Below are positions 16,178 to 24,500 of a DNA stretch of 64,000 bases, piece after piece. Below the pieces are notes generated by a model. The model was not told the origin of the DNA, did not search any database, and saw nothing but the letters and a program-made list of their open reading frames with translations. A program made the translations under genes and the position numbers. The first letter of the stretch is position 1; each line of letters starts with the position of its first letter. The stretch is taken from positions 372,001 to 436,000 of the forward strand of contig NZ_FWFF01000001.1 in the NCBI RefSeq assembly GCF_900163715.1. The letters are read 5' to 3'. Source of the stretch: Brevibacterium yomogidense (lineage in GTDB: Bacteria; Actinomycetota; Actinomycetes; Actinomycetales; Brevibacteriaceae).

Positions 16178-17569
16178 GTGAGGAAGAGCGCCCGAGGTCC
16201 CCGCTGGGACGAGGCCATGCGGCTCGCCTACGACACCGGGGCCGAGGCCGCCCGCGCCCGATCGTCCGCGCTCGCCGGCTCCTCCGCTGCCGTTCCGCTC
16301 GCTGACGCGTTCGGCCGCACCCTCGCCGAGGACCTCCGGGCCCTGTTCGACGTCCCCCACTACGACTCGTCCGCGATGGACGGCTATGCCGTGTCCGGTC
16401 CGCCGCCGTGGACCCTGGATGACACGGGACCGCGCGACCACGCTGCGGCACAGGCCGCGCCGGATGGGCCCCAGCGGGCTGCGGGAACGCTGCCCGAGCT
16501 GGAGCCGGGCCGCGCCCGGACGGTGGTGACGGGCGGCGTGGTGCCGGCCGGGACCTCGGGCGTGGTGCGACGCGAGTACACGCACAGCGAGTCGGGCGAG
16601 GATGATGTCCGCATCGTCATGCGGCCGGACGCTCCCGAATCGGAGCTGGAACCCGGCCGCCACGTGCGCCGGTCCGGGCGCGAGGCCGCGCGCGGCGACG
16701 TGCTCGCCTCGGCCGGCCGGCCGCTCACCCCTCCCCTGCTCGCGATGGCCGGGATCAGCGGGCACGACGACGTGCCGGTCCTGCCGCCGGTTACCGCCGC
16801 CCTCCTGCTCACCGGCGATGAGGTGCGCACGTCCGGAACACCGGCCGCAGGCGAGGTCCGCGACGCCTTCGAGGTGCAGCTGCCCCACGTGCTGCGGGCC
16901 GCCGGGATCGAGGTCGTCGCCGTGCGCAGGATCGGCGATGACCGCGCGGTGACGCGGGACGCGCTGGCGGAGCTCGTCGACCTCGCCGACGTGATCGTGA
17001 CGACCGGCGGCACGGGCAGGTCGGACGCTGACCACGTGCGAGCGGTCCTGCAGGAGGAAGCGCGGGAGTCTTCCTCGTCGTCACAGCCGTCCTCCCGGCT
17101 CGTCATCGATGAGCTGGGGATGCGTCCCGGGCACCCGACGCTGCTCGCGCTGCGGGGTCGGGACGTCCCCGCGGGGACGTCTCGACCGGTTCCCGTCCTC
17201 GCGCTTCCGGGCAACCCGCTGGCTGCGCTGGCGGCGATGCGGATCGTGGGATCGGCCGTGCTGCGCGGCCTGCGGGGGCCGGATCCAGAGGTGCCTCTCA
17301 CCGTCCCGGCGGCGCAGGACCTTCCGGCGGAGAAGGTGGACCGGCTCGTCCCCGCCCGCCCGGCAGGTTCTGCAGGTCCGGTACCCCCTGGGGACCCCGG
17401 AACGCCACCGGCTCCCGGCACCTGCGACCACGAAGACGCATGGCTCCCCGTCGAGCACGTCGCGTCCAACATGATGCGCGGCCTCACTATGGGGCGCGGC
17501 TGGCTGGTCCTCCCGACCCGTCCGGTGAGGGCGGGCGAGCGCATCGCCTTCCTCCCGCTGGAGTGGTGA
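16178..17569 (+). CDS. moeA: Second MoeA-like molybdopterin molybdenumtransferase
   Basis: 463 residues from GTG at 16178, 3 nt after moaD. MoeA features: YDSSAMDGYAV, VVTGGVVPAGTSGVV, LLLTGDEVRTSG, VTTGGTGRSDADHV, LALPGNPLAA and a C-terminal beta-barrel. It is clearly diverged from the moeA at 13.1-14.6 kb. Two MoeA proteins are common in actinobacteria and may separate molybdate insertion from other pterin handling, but which does which cannot be read here. A start at the internal ATG 16217 would remove only weakly conserved residues. Followed by the molybdate transporter, 24 nt to modA. Confidence 0.9.
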   Translation: MRKSARGPRWDEAMRLAYDTGAEAARARSSALAGSSAAVPLADAFGRTLAEDLRALFDVPHYDSSAMDGYAVSGPPPWTLDDTGPRDHAAAQAAPDGPQRAAGTLPELEPGRARTVVTGGVVPAGTSGVVRREYTHSESGEDDVRIVMRPDAPESELEPGRHVRRSGREAARGDVLASAGRPLTPPLLAMAGISGHDDVPVLPPVTAALLLTGDEVRTSGTPAAGEVRDAFEVQLPHVLRAAGIEVVAVRRIGDDRAVTRDALAELVDLADVIVTTGGTGRSDADHVRAVLQEEARESSSSSQPSSRLVIDELGMRPGHPTLLALRGRDVPAGTSRPVPVLALPGNPLAALAAMRIVGSAVLRGLRGPDPEVPLTVPAAQDLPAEKVDRLVPARPAGSAGPVPPGDPGTPPAPGTCDHEDAWLPVEHVASNMMRGLTMGRGWLVLPTRPVRAGERIAFLPLEW

Positions 17570-17593
17570 CGAGATGACGGCGAAGGAGTCTCC

Positions 17594-18394
17594 GTGACGA
17601 AGTCCCTCGCGGCCGCCGCTGCGGCTTCCACGCTCCTCCTCTCTGCCTGCGGCGGATCAGCCGCTGATTCCGCGGTCGGTGACTCCGCAGAAGGGGACGC
17701 CGCGGCGCCGACGACCCTCACCGTGTTCGCCGCCGCCTCGCTGACCGACACGTTCGAGGATCTCGCAGACCGATTTGCCGAGTCCCACGACGGCGTCGAC
17801 GTCCAGCTGAGCTTCGCCGGGTCGTCTGATCTCGTCACGCAGATCCGGGAGGGTGCGCCCGCGGACGTCGTCGCCACGGCCGACGAGCGCACGATGCAGA
17901 GCCTCGTCGAGGACGACCTCGTCGCGGCAGAACCGCAGAACTTCGTGTCGAACACGCTGGTCATCGCTGTGCCGACCGGCAACCCGGAGCGCATCGAGGG
18001 ACTCGCGGACCTCACCGGCGGCGGCCTCGACGTCGTCGTGTGCGCGCCCCAGGTCCCGTGCGGTGCCGCGACAGAGACCGTCGCGGAGTCCGCAGGCGTC
18101 GAGATCGACGCGGTGAGCGAGGAGCCGGCCGTCACGGACGTGCTCGGCAAGGTCGCGAACGGCCAGGCGGATGCGGGGCTGGTGTACCGGACCGACGCCT
18201 CGGGAGCAGACGAGGTCGACGCCGTCGAGTTCCCGGAGTCCGACGACGCCGTCAACCTCTACCCGATCGCGCCCGTCGCTGATGCGGGGAACGCTGATGC
18301 GGAGAACGCCGAGGCCGCCCAGCAGTTCGTGGACTTCGTCCTGTCCGACGAGGGCCGTGCGGTGTTCGACGCAGCGGGCTTCGGGGCGCCGTGA
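17594..18394 (+). CDS. modA: Molybdate-binding lipoprotein ModA
   Basis: Substrate-binding protein of the molybdate ABC importer, anchored outside the membrane. GTG at 17594 follows GAAGGAGTC. The signal peptide ends in the lipobox LLLSACGG. The mature part has LTVFAAASLTDTFEDLADRF, LSFAGSSDLVTQIREGAPADVVATADE and VPCGAATETVAE, typical ModA oxyanion-site motifs. 266 residues. Its stop overlaps the start of modBC, so it is co-translated with the permease. The placement behind moaA-moaD-moeA links uptake to cofactor synthesis. Confidence 0.95.
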   Translation: MTKSLAAAAAASTLLLSACGGSAADSAVGDSAEGDAAAPTTLTVFAAASLTDTFEDLADRFAESHDGVDVQLSFAGSSDLVTQIREGAPADVVATADERTMQSLVEDDLVAAEPQNFVSNTLVIAVPTGNPERIEGLADLTGGGLDVVVCAPQVPCGAATETVAESAGVEIDAVSEEPAVTDVLGKVANGQADAGLVYRTDASGADEVDAVEFPESDDAVNLYPIAPVADAGNADAENAEAAQQFVDFVLSDEGRAVFDAAGFGAP

Positions 18395-20019
18395 TGCGCG
18401 GCAGTCCGCCGTCTGCGGGTGGCACGGACACGCACGCAGCAGCGCGCGGCGGCACGCGTCGCCGCCCGCTGTCCCGTGAACGCTCTCCCAGGCTCCCGTG
18501 GGGGCTCGCACCGTTCGCGCTGCTGGGCGCGCTCGTCGTCATCCTGCCGGTGGTGGGGCTGACGCTGCGCGTGCCGTGGCCGGAGTTCGGCGGACTCGTC
18601 ACCAGTCGCGACTCCCTCACGGCGCTGCGCCTGTCGCTCGCGACCGCGTGCGTCTCCGCCGGCGTGTGCGTCGTCCTGGGCGTTCCGCTGGGCATGATGC
18701 TGGCGCGCAGCGAGGCGGTCCTCCTCCGCACCGTGCGGGCGTTCGTGCTGCTGCCGGTGGTGCTGCCGCCGGTGGTGGGCGGTCTGGCGCTGCTGGCGAC
18801 GTTCGGCCGTCAGGGCCTCCTCGCCGCTCCTATGGAGGCCACCGGCATCGACATCGCGTTCACGACGGCGGCGGTGATCTGCGCGCAGGTGTTCGTGTCG
18901 CTGCCGTTCGTCGTCATGGGCGTCGAGAGCGCGATGCGCACCCACGGCACGGACTTCGAGACCGCCGCGGCCGTGCTGGGCGCCGGACCCGGCCACACAT
19001 TCGCGACGGTGACGCTGCCGCTGCTGGTGCCCGCGATCGCGTCCTCCGCGGTGCTGTCGTTCGCCCGGTCGCTGGGCGAGTTCGGGGCCACGCTCACGTT
19101 CGCCGGGTCGCTCGCGGGCACGACCCGCACGCTTCCGCTGGAGATCTACCTCCGCCGCGAGACCGACCCGGACGCCGCCGTCGCCGTCTCCATGCTGCTG
19201 GTCGCGATCGCGCTGCTGGTCGTCATCGCGGTCTACTCGCTCCCGCAGTCGTGGCGCCGCGGCTCACCGGCGCGGGTCCGGACCCGCGCCGCCGCAAGCA
19301 TGCCTCCTGCCCACGAGGGACGGATGGCCGGGACACAGGAGACGACCGCCGCCGAGGTGCCGGTCGCCCGCCGTGCACGCCCGCCTCGGCTGGTGGTGGA
19401 GTTCGACGCACCGGATCGTCGCATCGCGCAGTCCTTCACCGTCGAACCCGGTGAGACCCTCGCCCTCACCGGGCCGAACGGCGTCGGGAAGTCGACGATC
19501 CTCGCCGTCGTCGCCGGGCTCCTGATCCCCCCGCGCGCACGCGTGGAGGTGGACGACCGCGTCCTCACGCACATCGCCGGCGGACGGAGCGGCGCCGATG
19601 TGCCACCGCATCGACGCAGCGTCACGCTCCTCCTCCAGGACCCGCGCCTCTTCCCCCATATGACGGCCGGCGGCAACATCGCGTTCGGGCTCCGCGCCGC
19701 GGGCGTGACGGGGGCACACGCGAAGGCGCAGGCTCAGCGGATGCTGGACGACCTCGGCATCGGGCATCTGGGACGGGTGAAGCCGCGCGGACTGTCCGGG
19801 GGACAGCGCGCCCGCGTCGCTCTTGCGCGAGCGCTCGCGACGGATCCGCAGATCGTCCTCCTGGATGAGCCGTCCGCCGCGCTCGACGCCGATTCGGCCC
19901 CGCAGATCCGCGCACTGCTGCGGGAGCTGCTGGCGGATCGCACGTGTGTGCTGGTCAGCCACGATCCGGCGGAGGTGCAGGCACTGGCCGATCGGGAGAT
20001 CCGTCTGGCCCACGACTGA
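18394..20019 (+). CDS. modBC: ModB-ModC fusion: molybdate permease plus ATPase
   Basis: One 541-residue chain carries both membrane and ATPase parts of the molybdate importer. ATG at 18394 overlaps the modA stop (TGATG); GTG at 18391 is also possible. Residues about 30-290 form the permease, with the EAA-type loop ETAAAVLGAGPGHTFATVTLP. A linker follows, then the ATPase: Walker A GPNGVGKST, Q-loop LLQDPRLFPHMT, signature LSGGQRARVALARAL, Walker B IVLLDEPSAALD, H-loop VSHDP. It ends soon after the H-loop, so the MOP/TOBE molybdate-sensing domain usual in ModC is absent. Confidence 0.93.
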   Translation: MRGSPPSAGGTDTHAAARGGTRRRPLSRERSPRLPWGLAPFALLGALVVILPVVGLTLRVPWPEFGGLVTSRDSLTALRLSLATACVSAGVCVVLGVPLGMMLARSEAVLLRTVRAFVLLPVVLPPVVGGLALLATFGRQGLLAAPMEATGIDIAFTTAAVICAQVFVSLPFVVMGVESAMRTHGTDFETAAAVLGAGPGHTFATVTLPLLVPAIASSAVLSFARSLGEFGATLTFAGSLAGTTRTLPLEIYLRRETDPDAAVAVSMLLVAIALLVVIAVYSLPQSWRRGSPARVRTRAAASMPPAHEGRMAGTQETTAAEVPVARRARPPRLVVEFDAPDRRIAQSFTVEPGETLALTGPNGVGKSTILAVVAGLLIPPRARVEVDDRVLTHIAGGRSGADVPPHRRSVTLLLQDPRLFPHMTAGGNIAFGLRAAGVTGAHAKAQAQRMLDDLGIGHLGRVKPRGLSGGQRARVALARALATDPQIVLLDEPSAALDADSAPQIRALLRELLADRTCVLVSHDPAEVQALADREIRLAHD

Positions 20020-20038
20020 CGGGCACCGGTCAGTCGTG
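20011..20038 (+). terminator. Hairpin overlapping the modBC stop codon
   Basis: CACGACTGAC (20011-20020) pairs perfectly with GTCAGTCGTG (20029-20038) around an 8-nt loop. The TGA stop (20017-20019) lies inside the stem. Related GGTCAGnC repeats follow up to about 20060. It is shared with the convergent AHSA1 gene, so it may act in both directions. Confidence 0.65.
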
Positions 20039-20059
20039 CGCTGGTCAGCCATGCCCTGG

Positions 20060-21037
20060 TCAGGTCGCCGCGAGGACCTCGGACTCCATGCGGGCGTAGC
20101 TCGACTCCATGCCGTCAACCATGCCGGTGTCCAGCACCATGTCGCGCATCTCCAGCGACGGGTAGGTGATGACGGTCGCCAGCAGGGTGCCGCCGTCGAC
20201 CGCGGTCAGCGTCATCTCGTTGGTGGCGCCCGGACCGTCCGTGCCGATCATCTGTTCGGTCGCGGTCTCATGTGCGGGCGGCACCGATGCGAGGACCTCC
20301 CCGGTGAAGCCGAAGCGGTCCGTCCCCTGATCGGATTCCCATTCATAGCGGTAGGTGTCCCCCACCTTCTGCGCCGGTTCGCACACGGGCATCGTCCAGC
20401 CGTCGGGACCGAGCATCCACCGGCGGATGAGCGCGGGGTCGTGGTGGGCGCGCCAGACATGGTCGATGGAGCCGCGGATCACGCGACTCACGCGCACCGT
20501 CGTGTCGTCGAGGATCTGGATCTCCGTCCCACGGCCCGCCGCGAACGACACCAGGTCGGCGAGCACATCGTCGATCTGCCCCATGGCCGACTTCGTGCCT
20601 TCGAGCATTCCCATCTCCAGCAGCTGCTCGAGCTCTTCGGCCGAATGGAAGAACGTGGTCGTCGTGAGCCGGGAGCCGGACTCCGTCTCCGTGAAGACGA
20701 AGACCATGCGCATGCTGGGCATGTCCGCGGCAGGCACGCCGTCCTCACCGGCGAATCCGTCGCGGACCTCGAAGGAGCGCAGCGGATCCACCGCCACGAA
20801 CTCCCAATACCCGCGTGAGACGGAGCCGTCGGGCAGTGTCATGGCGTAGTGCGAGCGTCCGCCGGTCGTGAGGTCATGGCGGGTGAAGACCGCAGGGCAC
20901 CCGACGGGTCCCCAGAACTTCTCCAGCTGCCGCGGATCCGCGTACGCGTCCCACAGCCGGCGGACGGGAACGGGGAAGTCCGCAGTGATCGTGAGGGTGA
21001 GGTCTTCTGCGTTCTGGTCAATGGATGTGATGGGCAT
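20060..21037 (-). CDS. Tandem AHSA1/SRPBCC-domain protein
   Basis: 325 residues with two copies of the AHSA1-type START/SRPBCC fold: residues about 15-150 (FPVPVRRLWDAYADPRQLEKFWGP) and about 175-320 (VIRGSIDHVWRAHHDPALIRRWMLGPDGW). Such proteins bind hydrophobic ligands or act as stress-related binding factors; the ligand here is unknown. GGAAGGTCC precedes the ATG at 21037. The ArsR-family regulator gene immediately upstream, ending 19 nt before, is the usual partner of this protein type, so the pair is likely one autoregulated operon. Confidence 0.88.
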   Translation of the reverse strand: MPITSIDQNAEDLTLTITADFPVPVRRLWDAYADPRQLEKFWGPVGCPAVFTRHDLTTGGRSHYAMTLPDGSVSRGYWEFVAVDPLRSFEVRDGFAGEDGVPAADMPSMRMVFVFTETESGSRLTTTTFFHSAEELEQLLEMGMLEGTKSAMGQIDDVLADLVSFAAGRGTEIQILDDTTVRVSRVIRGSIDHVWRAHHDPALIRRWMLGPDGWTMPVCEPAQKVGDTYRYEWESDQGTDRFGFTGEVLASVPPAHETATEQMIGTDGPGATNEMTLTAVDGGTLLATVITYPSLEMRDMVLDTGMVDGMESSYARMESEVLAAT

Positions 21038-21055
21038 GGGAGGACCTTCCAGTCA

Positions 21056-21382
21056 TCAGCGCTGCTCGTCGTCGAGGAGCGCGTCGAGGCGGGCGATGCG
21101 GCCGCGCCAGATCTGTTCGTACTCGTCGAGGAGGTGCCTGGCACGCGCCAGCATCTCCGGGTTGCCGCGGACCAGGCGCTCCCGGCCCTTCTTCTCCTTG
21201 TTCACGAGTCCAGCCCCTTCCAGAACGGACACGTGCTTCTGCACGGCGGCGAACGACATGTCGTAGTCCGACGCGAGCGTCGACACGCTCGCGGGACCGG
21301 ACAGCGTCCGCCGGACGATGTCGCGCCGCGTCGCATCAGCCAGCGCCCGGAAGATCCGGTCGACCTCCGCGTCGCTCTGCAT
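21056..21382 (-). CDS. ArsR-family transcriptional regulator
   Basis: 108-residue winged-helix repressor: DRIFRALADATRRDIVRRTLSGPASVSTLASDYDMSFAAVQKHVSVLEGAGLV is the DNA-binding domain, with no metal-binding Cys cluster. The start at ATG 21382 is preferred since GGTGG precedes it and the palindrome at 21401-21412 lies upstream; in-frame ATGs at 21394, 21406 and 21418 would place the operator inside the gene. This subgroup is usually paired with AHSA1 proteins, as here. Confidence 0.9.
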   Translation of the reverse strand: MQSDAEVDRIFRALADATRRDIVRRTLSGPASVSTLASDYDMSFAAVQKHVSVLEGAGLVNKEKKGRERLVRGNPEMLARARHLLDEYEQIWRGRIARLDALLDDEQR

Positions 21383-21400
21383 GACATCCACCATACGTAC

Positions 21401-21412
21401 AACCATATGGTT
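21401..21412. promoter_or_regulatory. Palindromic operator candidate for the ArsR gene
   Basis: AACCATATGGTT is a perfect 12-bp palindrome 19 bp upstream of the chosen ArsR start, inside ACAACCATATGGTTGCGC. Size and position fit an autoregulatory ArsR site. Confidence 0.55.
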
Positions 21413-21521
21413 GCGCATTGCGTGTGTCAATGGTTCGCCTCGACGGCCCACCGTCGGGCGCGCGTGCCGCCGCACCCGCGCCCCCGTACAGTGAGGGGTC
21501 GGATCGCGAGGAGGGTGTCGC

Positions 21522-22895
21522 ATGACAGAGATGACGGCTGAGGCCGCGGCAGACGCGCTCGACCGGGCGCTCTCCGGGCGCATGGACTCCGAGAGCGTCG
21601 ACGCGATCGCCCACCTGGCTCCCCACGTCGAGCGGCAGGAGCTCACACGGCTCGTCCACACGACGATGCCCCTGCAGTCCGCCGTGCTCTTCCGCGTGCT
21701 CGACAAGGACGATGCGCTCGCGGTGTTCGAGGGGCTGCCGCCGAACTATCAGGCCGAGCTCCTCCAGAACCTCCGGGAACCGGAGGTCGCCCAGATCATC
21801 GACGGCCTGGACCCCGACGACCGCGCCGATCTGTTCGGCGAGCTCCCCGCGCGCGTCGTGTCCGACCTCATGAGTGGACTCGACGCGAACGAGCGCGAGA
21901 TGACCGCCGCGGTCCTGGGCTATCCCCGGGACGCGATCGGCCGCTACATGTCCCCCGAGGTCCTGAACCTCCACGCGGACTGGACGGCCGCCGACGCGAT
22001 GGAGGTCGTCCGCGCGCGGATCGACGGCCCGGAGACCGTCTACCTGCTCCCCGTCGTCGGCGCAGGTCGTGTCCTCACGGGCGTCGTCTCGCTGCGCAAC
22101 CTCCTCGAAGCGGAGACCACGGCACCCGACACCGCCGTGGGCGACCTGGTGCGCGATGCGTTCAGCGTCCACGCCCTCACCGACCGTGAACGAGCAGCTC
22201 GCGAATTCCTCTCCCACCGGCTCATCGCCATGCCGGTCGTGGATGAGGAGGAGCGGATCGTCGGCATCCTCACGATGGACGACGTCCTCGACATCATCGA
22301 CGAGGAGGACGCGGAGGACGTGGCGCGCGGCAGCGGCTCCGAACCCCTGAACCGCTCGTACCTCTCCAGCTCGATCCTGCGCATCGTCCGCAGCCGCATC
22401 GTGTGGCTGCTGGTGCTCGCCGTCTCCGCGATCCTCACCGTGCAGGTGCTCGAGGTGTACGAGGACCGGCTCGACCAGGTCGTGGTCCTCGCCCTCTTCA
22501 TCCCCCTGCTCACCGGCACCGGCGGCAACACGGGCAACCAGGCGGCGACCACCGTCACCCGCGCACTGGCCGTGGGCGAGGTGCGGATCCGGGACCTCGG
22601 CCGCGTCATCTGGCGCGAACTGCGCGTGGGCGCGCTGCTGGGATCCGTCCTGGGCGCCCTCGGCTTCGCGGTCGCCGGCCTGGTCTACGGCTGGGCGATC
22701 GGGATCGTGATCGGGCTGACGCTCCTGTCGGTCTGCATCATGGCCGCGACCGTGGGCGGGCTGATGCCCATCATCGCGAAGCGGATCGGCGCGGATCCCG
22801 CCGTGTTCTCCAACCCGTTCATCTCCACCTTCTGCGATGCGACGGGACTCATCCTGTACTTCACGATCGCGACCGCGGTGCTGGGCCTGCAGTGA
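21522..22895 (+). CDS. mgtE: Magnesium transporter MgtE
   Basis: Mg2+ channel of 457 residues. Domain order: N-terminal helical MgtE-N domain (about 20-125, with LPPNYQAELLQNLREPEVAQIIDGLDPDDRADLFGELP), a CBS pair (about 135-270, ending IVGILTMDDVLDIIDEEDAEDV), then five membrane segments with the pore signature TGTGGNTGNQAATTVTRALAVGE and the closing SNPFISTFCDATGLILYF. ATG at 21522 has GAGGAGGG upstream. There is no M-box-like leader; only 120 bp separate it from the divergent ArsR start. Cytosolic Mg2+ is expected to gate it through the CBS domains. Confidence 0.96.
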   Translation: MTEMTAEAAADALDRALSGRMDSESVDAIAHLAPHVERQELTRLVHTTMPLQSAVLFRVLDKDDALAVFEGLPPNYQAELLQNLREPEVAQIIDGLDPDDRADLFGELPARVVSDLMSGLDANEREMTAAVLGYPRDAIGRYMSPEVLNLHADWTAADAMEVVRARIDGPETVYLLPVVGAGRVLTGVVSLRNLLEAETTAPDTAVGDLVRDAFSVHALTDRERAAREFLSHRLIAMPVVDEEERIVGILTMDDVLDIIDEEDAEDVARGSGSEPLNRSYLSSSILRIVRSRIVWLLVLAVSAILTVQVLEVYEDRLDQVVVLALFIPLLTGTGGNTGNQAATTVTRALAVGEVRIRDLGRVIWRELRVGALLGSVLGALGFAVAGLVYGWAIGIVIGLTLLSVCIMAATVGGLMPIIAKRIGADPAVFSNPFISTFCDATGLILYFTIATAVLGLQ

Positions 22896-22946
22896 CGTGC
22901 CCGTGCTCGGCCTGCAGTGACGTGCCCGTGTTCGGCCTGCGGTGAG
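22887..22946. repeat. 25-bp tandem repeat spanning the mgtE stop codon
   Basis: Two full units at 22887-22911 and 22912-22936, starting CTGCAGTGACGTGCCCGTG and ending TCGGC, plus a partial third (CTGCGGTGAG). The mgtE stop is in the first unit, so the last codons of mgtE have been copied downstream without changing the protein. Confidence 0.85.
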
Positions 22947-22951
22947 CCGCG

Positions 22952-23125
22952 TCAGTACCGCCGGATGTCCGGCACCGCCCACCCGCGGCTGATGGTGTGG
23001 AGGATGTCGCCGCCGTCGAGCTCATCGAGCGGCAGGCGCTCACGAAGAGGGCAGACGGCCCGCCCCCGCGCGAAGTAGTACAGCGCCGCCGTCGCTCCGG
23101 TCATGGTGAGAACTGCGGTCAGCAT
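22952..23125 (-). CDS. Small putative membrane protein (57 aa)
   Basis: ATG at 23125 preceded by GGAGGGAGGGG at good spacing. The product begins with one hydrophobic helix (LTAVLTMTGATAALYYFARG) and has a short charged tail with CPLRERLPLDELDGGD and SRGWAVPDIRRY. No known family recognised. It is divergent from the LysR gene and convergent with mgtE. The good ribosome site and sensible topology support a real gene. Confidence 0.55.
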   Translation of the reverse strand: MLTAVLTMTGATAALYYFARGRAVCPLRERLPLDELDGGDILHTISRGWAVPDIRRY

Positions 23126-23236
23126 GGCCCCTCCCTCCGGGTCCGGTTCTTCGTACAGTTCTACGATCCTCCCGCTGACACCTGAGGACAAGCGACGCTT
23201 CCTTGCGCATCGTTCAGTCCTGCTTATGCTTGAGGC

Positions 23237-24148
23237 ATGGTCGACATCCACCGCCTGCGCGTGCTGTGCTCCGTCGTCGCGACGGGGTCCGTGCGGGCCG
23301 CCGCAGACGCCCTGTCCTTCACTCCCAGCGCGGTGAGCCAGCACCTCACGATCCTCCAGCGGGAGACGGGGCTGCGCCTCTTCGAGAAGTCCGGCCGCGG
23401 GATCGTGCCGACCGCGCACGGCAGGAGACTCGCGGATCAGGGGCAGGAGGTGCTCGCCGCACTGGGCCGGGTCGACCGCTTCATCGATGACCTGAGGATC
23501 GGCCACACCGGGTCGCTGACGGTCGGGACCCTCGCATCCGCCGGAGAGTACTGGCTGCCGTCGATCGCAGCCCGGCTGCGCGACGAGTTCCCCACGACGA
23601 CGCTGCTCATCGAGCTCACCGATCCGCCCGTGTCGACCGAGCGGCCTGACATCGACATCCGGACGGAGCGCGACACCCCAGCGGCCCACGTGCCCCCGGG
23701 GGTGACCCGGATCGAGATCTCCCGCGACCCGTTCGTCGCGATCCTGCCGCGTGATCACCGCTGCGCGAGCGACGAGGAAGTGACCGCCGCAGACCTGGGA
23801 GCGGACCCCTGGATCCGCGAGTACGTGGGCGACGGCGTCGAGGCCCGCATCCTCGCCGATGTCTGGAGGGCGGCGGGGGTCGCACCCCGATCCGTCGTCC
23901 AGGCGGCCGATCACCGCGGGGCGATCGCCTTCGTGGCCAGCGGTGCTGGCATCTGCGTGATACCCGCGCTCGCGGCCCGCGACCTGCCGGACACCGTCGT
24001 CGCCCGCAGGCTGGTCCGCCCCGACGCCGAACGCATCATCGTCGCCTACGTGCAGGATTCCGTGCGCCACCATCCGGCCGCGGAGCGCCTGCTGACCATC
24101 CTCCGCGACATGGGAGCGGAGCACGAGCGCGCGACGCGACGGACCTGA
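23237..24148 (+). CDS. LysR-family transcriptional regulator
   Basis: 303 residues. N-terminal winged helix: HRLRVLCSVVATGSVRAAADALSFTPSAVSQHLTILQRETGLRLFEKSGRGIVPTAHG; C-terminal periplasmic-binding-like effector domain from about residue 90. A TATGCT box at 23225-23230 ends 6 nt before the ATG, so a leaderless transcript is possible; GAGG is too close to the ATG to be a good ribosome site. The divergent neighbour is a 57-residue membrane protein. The target and effector cannot be inferred. Confidence 0.93.
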   Translation: MVDIHRLRVLCSVVATGSVRAAADALSFTPSAVSQHLTILQRETGLRLFEKSGRGIVPTAHGRRLADQGQEVLAALGRVDRFIDDLRIGHTGSLTVGTLASAGEYWLPSIAARLRDEFPTTTLLIELTDPPVSTERPDIDIRTERDTPAAHVPPGVTRIEISRDPFVAILPRDHRCASDEEVTAADLGADPWIREYVGDGVEARILADVWRAAGVAPRSVVQAADHRGAIAFVASGAGICVIPALAARDLPDTVVARRLVRPDAERIIVAYVQDSVRHHPAAERLLTILRDMGAEHERATRRT

Positions 24149-24416
24149 GCGGCCGTCACCGGCACGAGGCGCCGAGGCCGCAGCCCGGGGGCGCGGAGCG
24201 CGGGGCGCGCGGCGCGGAGCGCGGAGCGCGGGGCCAACCGGACCCGAGGCAACCCAGGGTCCGAGCCCGAAACCCGAATTCGAGTGCTCAGCATCCACAC
24301 CATCCGGGCGTCGAATCTGTGCGCATGTTGAGCTTTCGAGCTTCATCGAGAGGTCCATAACCAGAGACAAGCACGAAGGCCCCGGAGCCTTTCGGTTCCG
24401 GGGCCTTCCCCTGCTG
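24149..24416. other. Intergenic: GC-rich simple repeat and terminator
   Basis: Between the LysR stop and the tRNA. 24190-24232 is a degenerate GCGGAGCGCGGGGC-type simple repeat. The rest shows nothing I recognise apart from the hairpin at 24376-24407. No small gene with a ribosome site is evident. Confidence 0.5.
24376..24407 (-). terminator. Terminator hairpin downstream of tRNA-Leu
   Basis: AAGGCCCCGG (24376-24385) pairs with CCGGGGCCTT (24398-24407), with a 12-nt loop. It lies 10 nt past the tRNA 3' end on the minus strand and also faces the LysR gene, so it probably serves both. Confidence 0.8.

Positions 24417-24500
<84 letters not shown>

Noticed and set aside
13068-16451. Reading moeA as an 1127-residue protein starting at 16451.
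   Set aside because: The upstream part is antisense to moaA, moaD and the second moeA; MoeA homology begins near 14500 and a promoter-like box sits at 14569-14574.
24046-24303. A minus-strand Arg/Ala repeat frame over 24190-24232.
   Set aside because: It is a translation of GC-rich simple repeat with no ribosome site.
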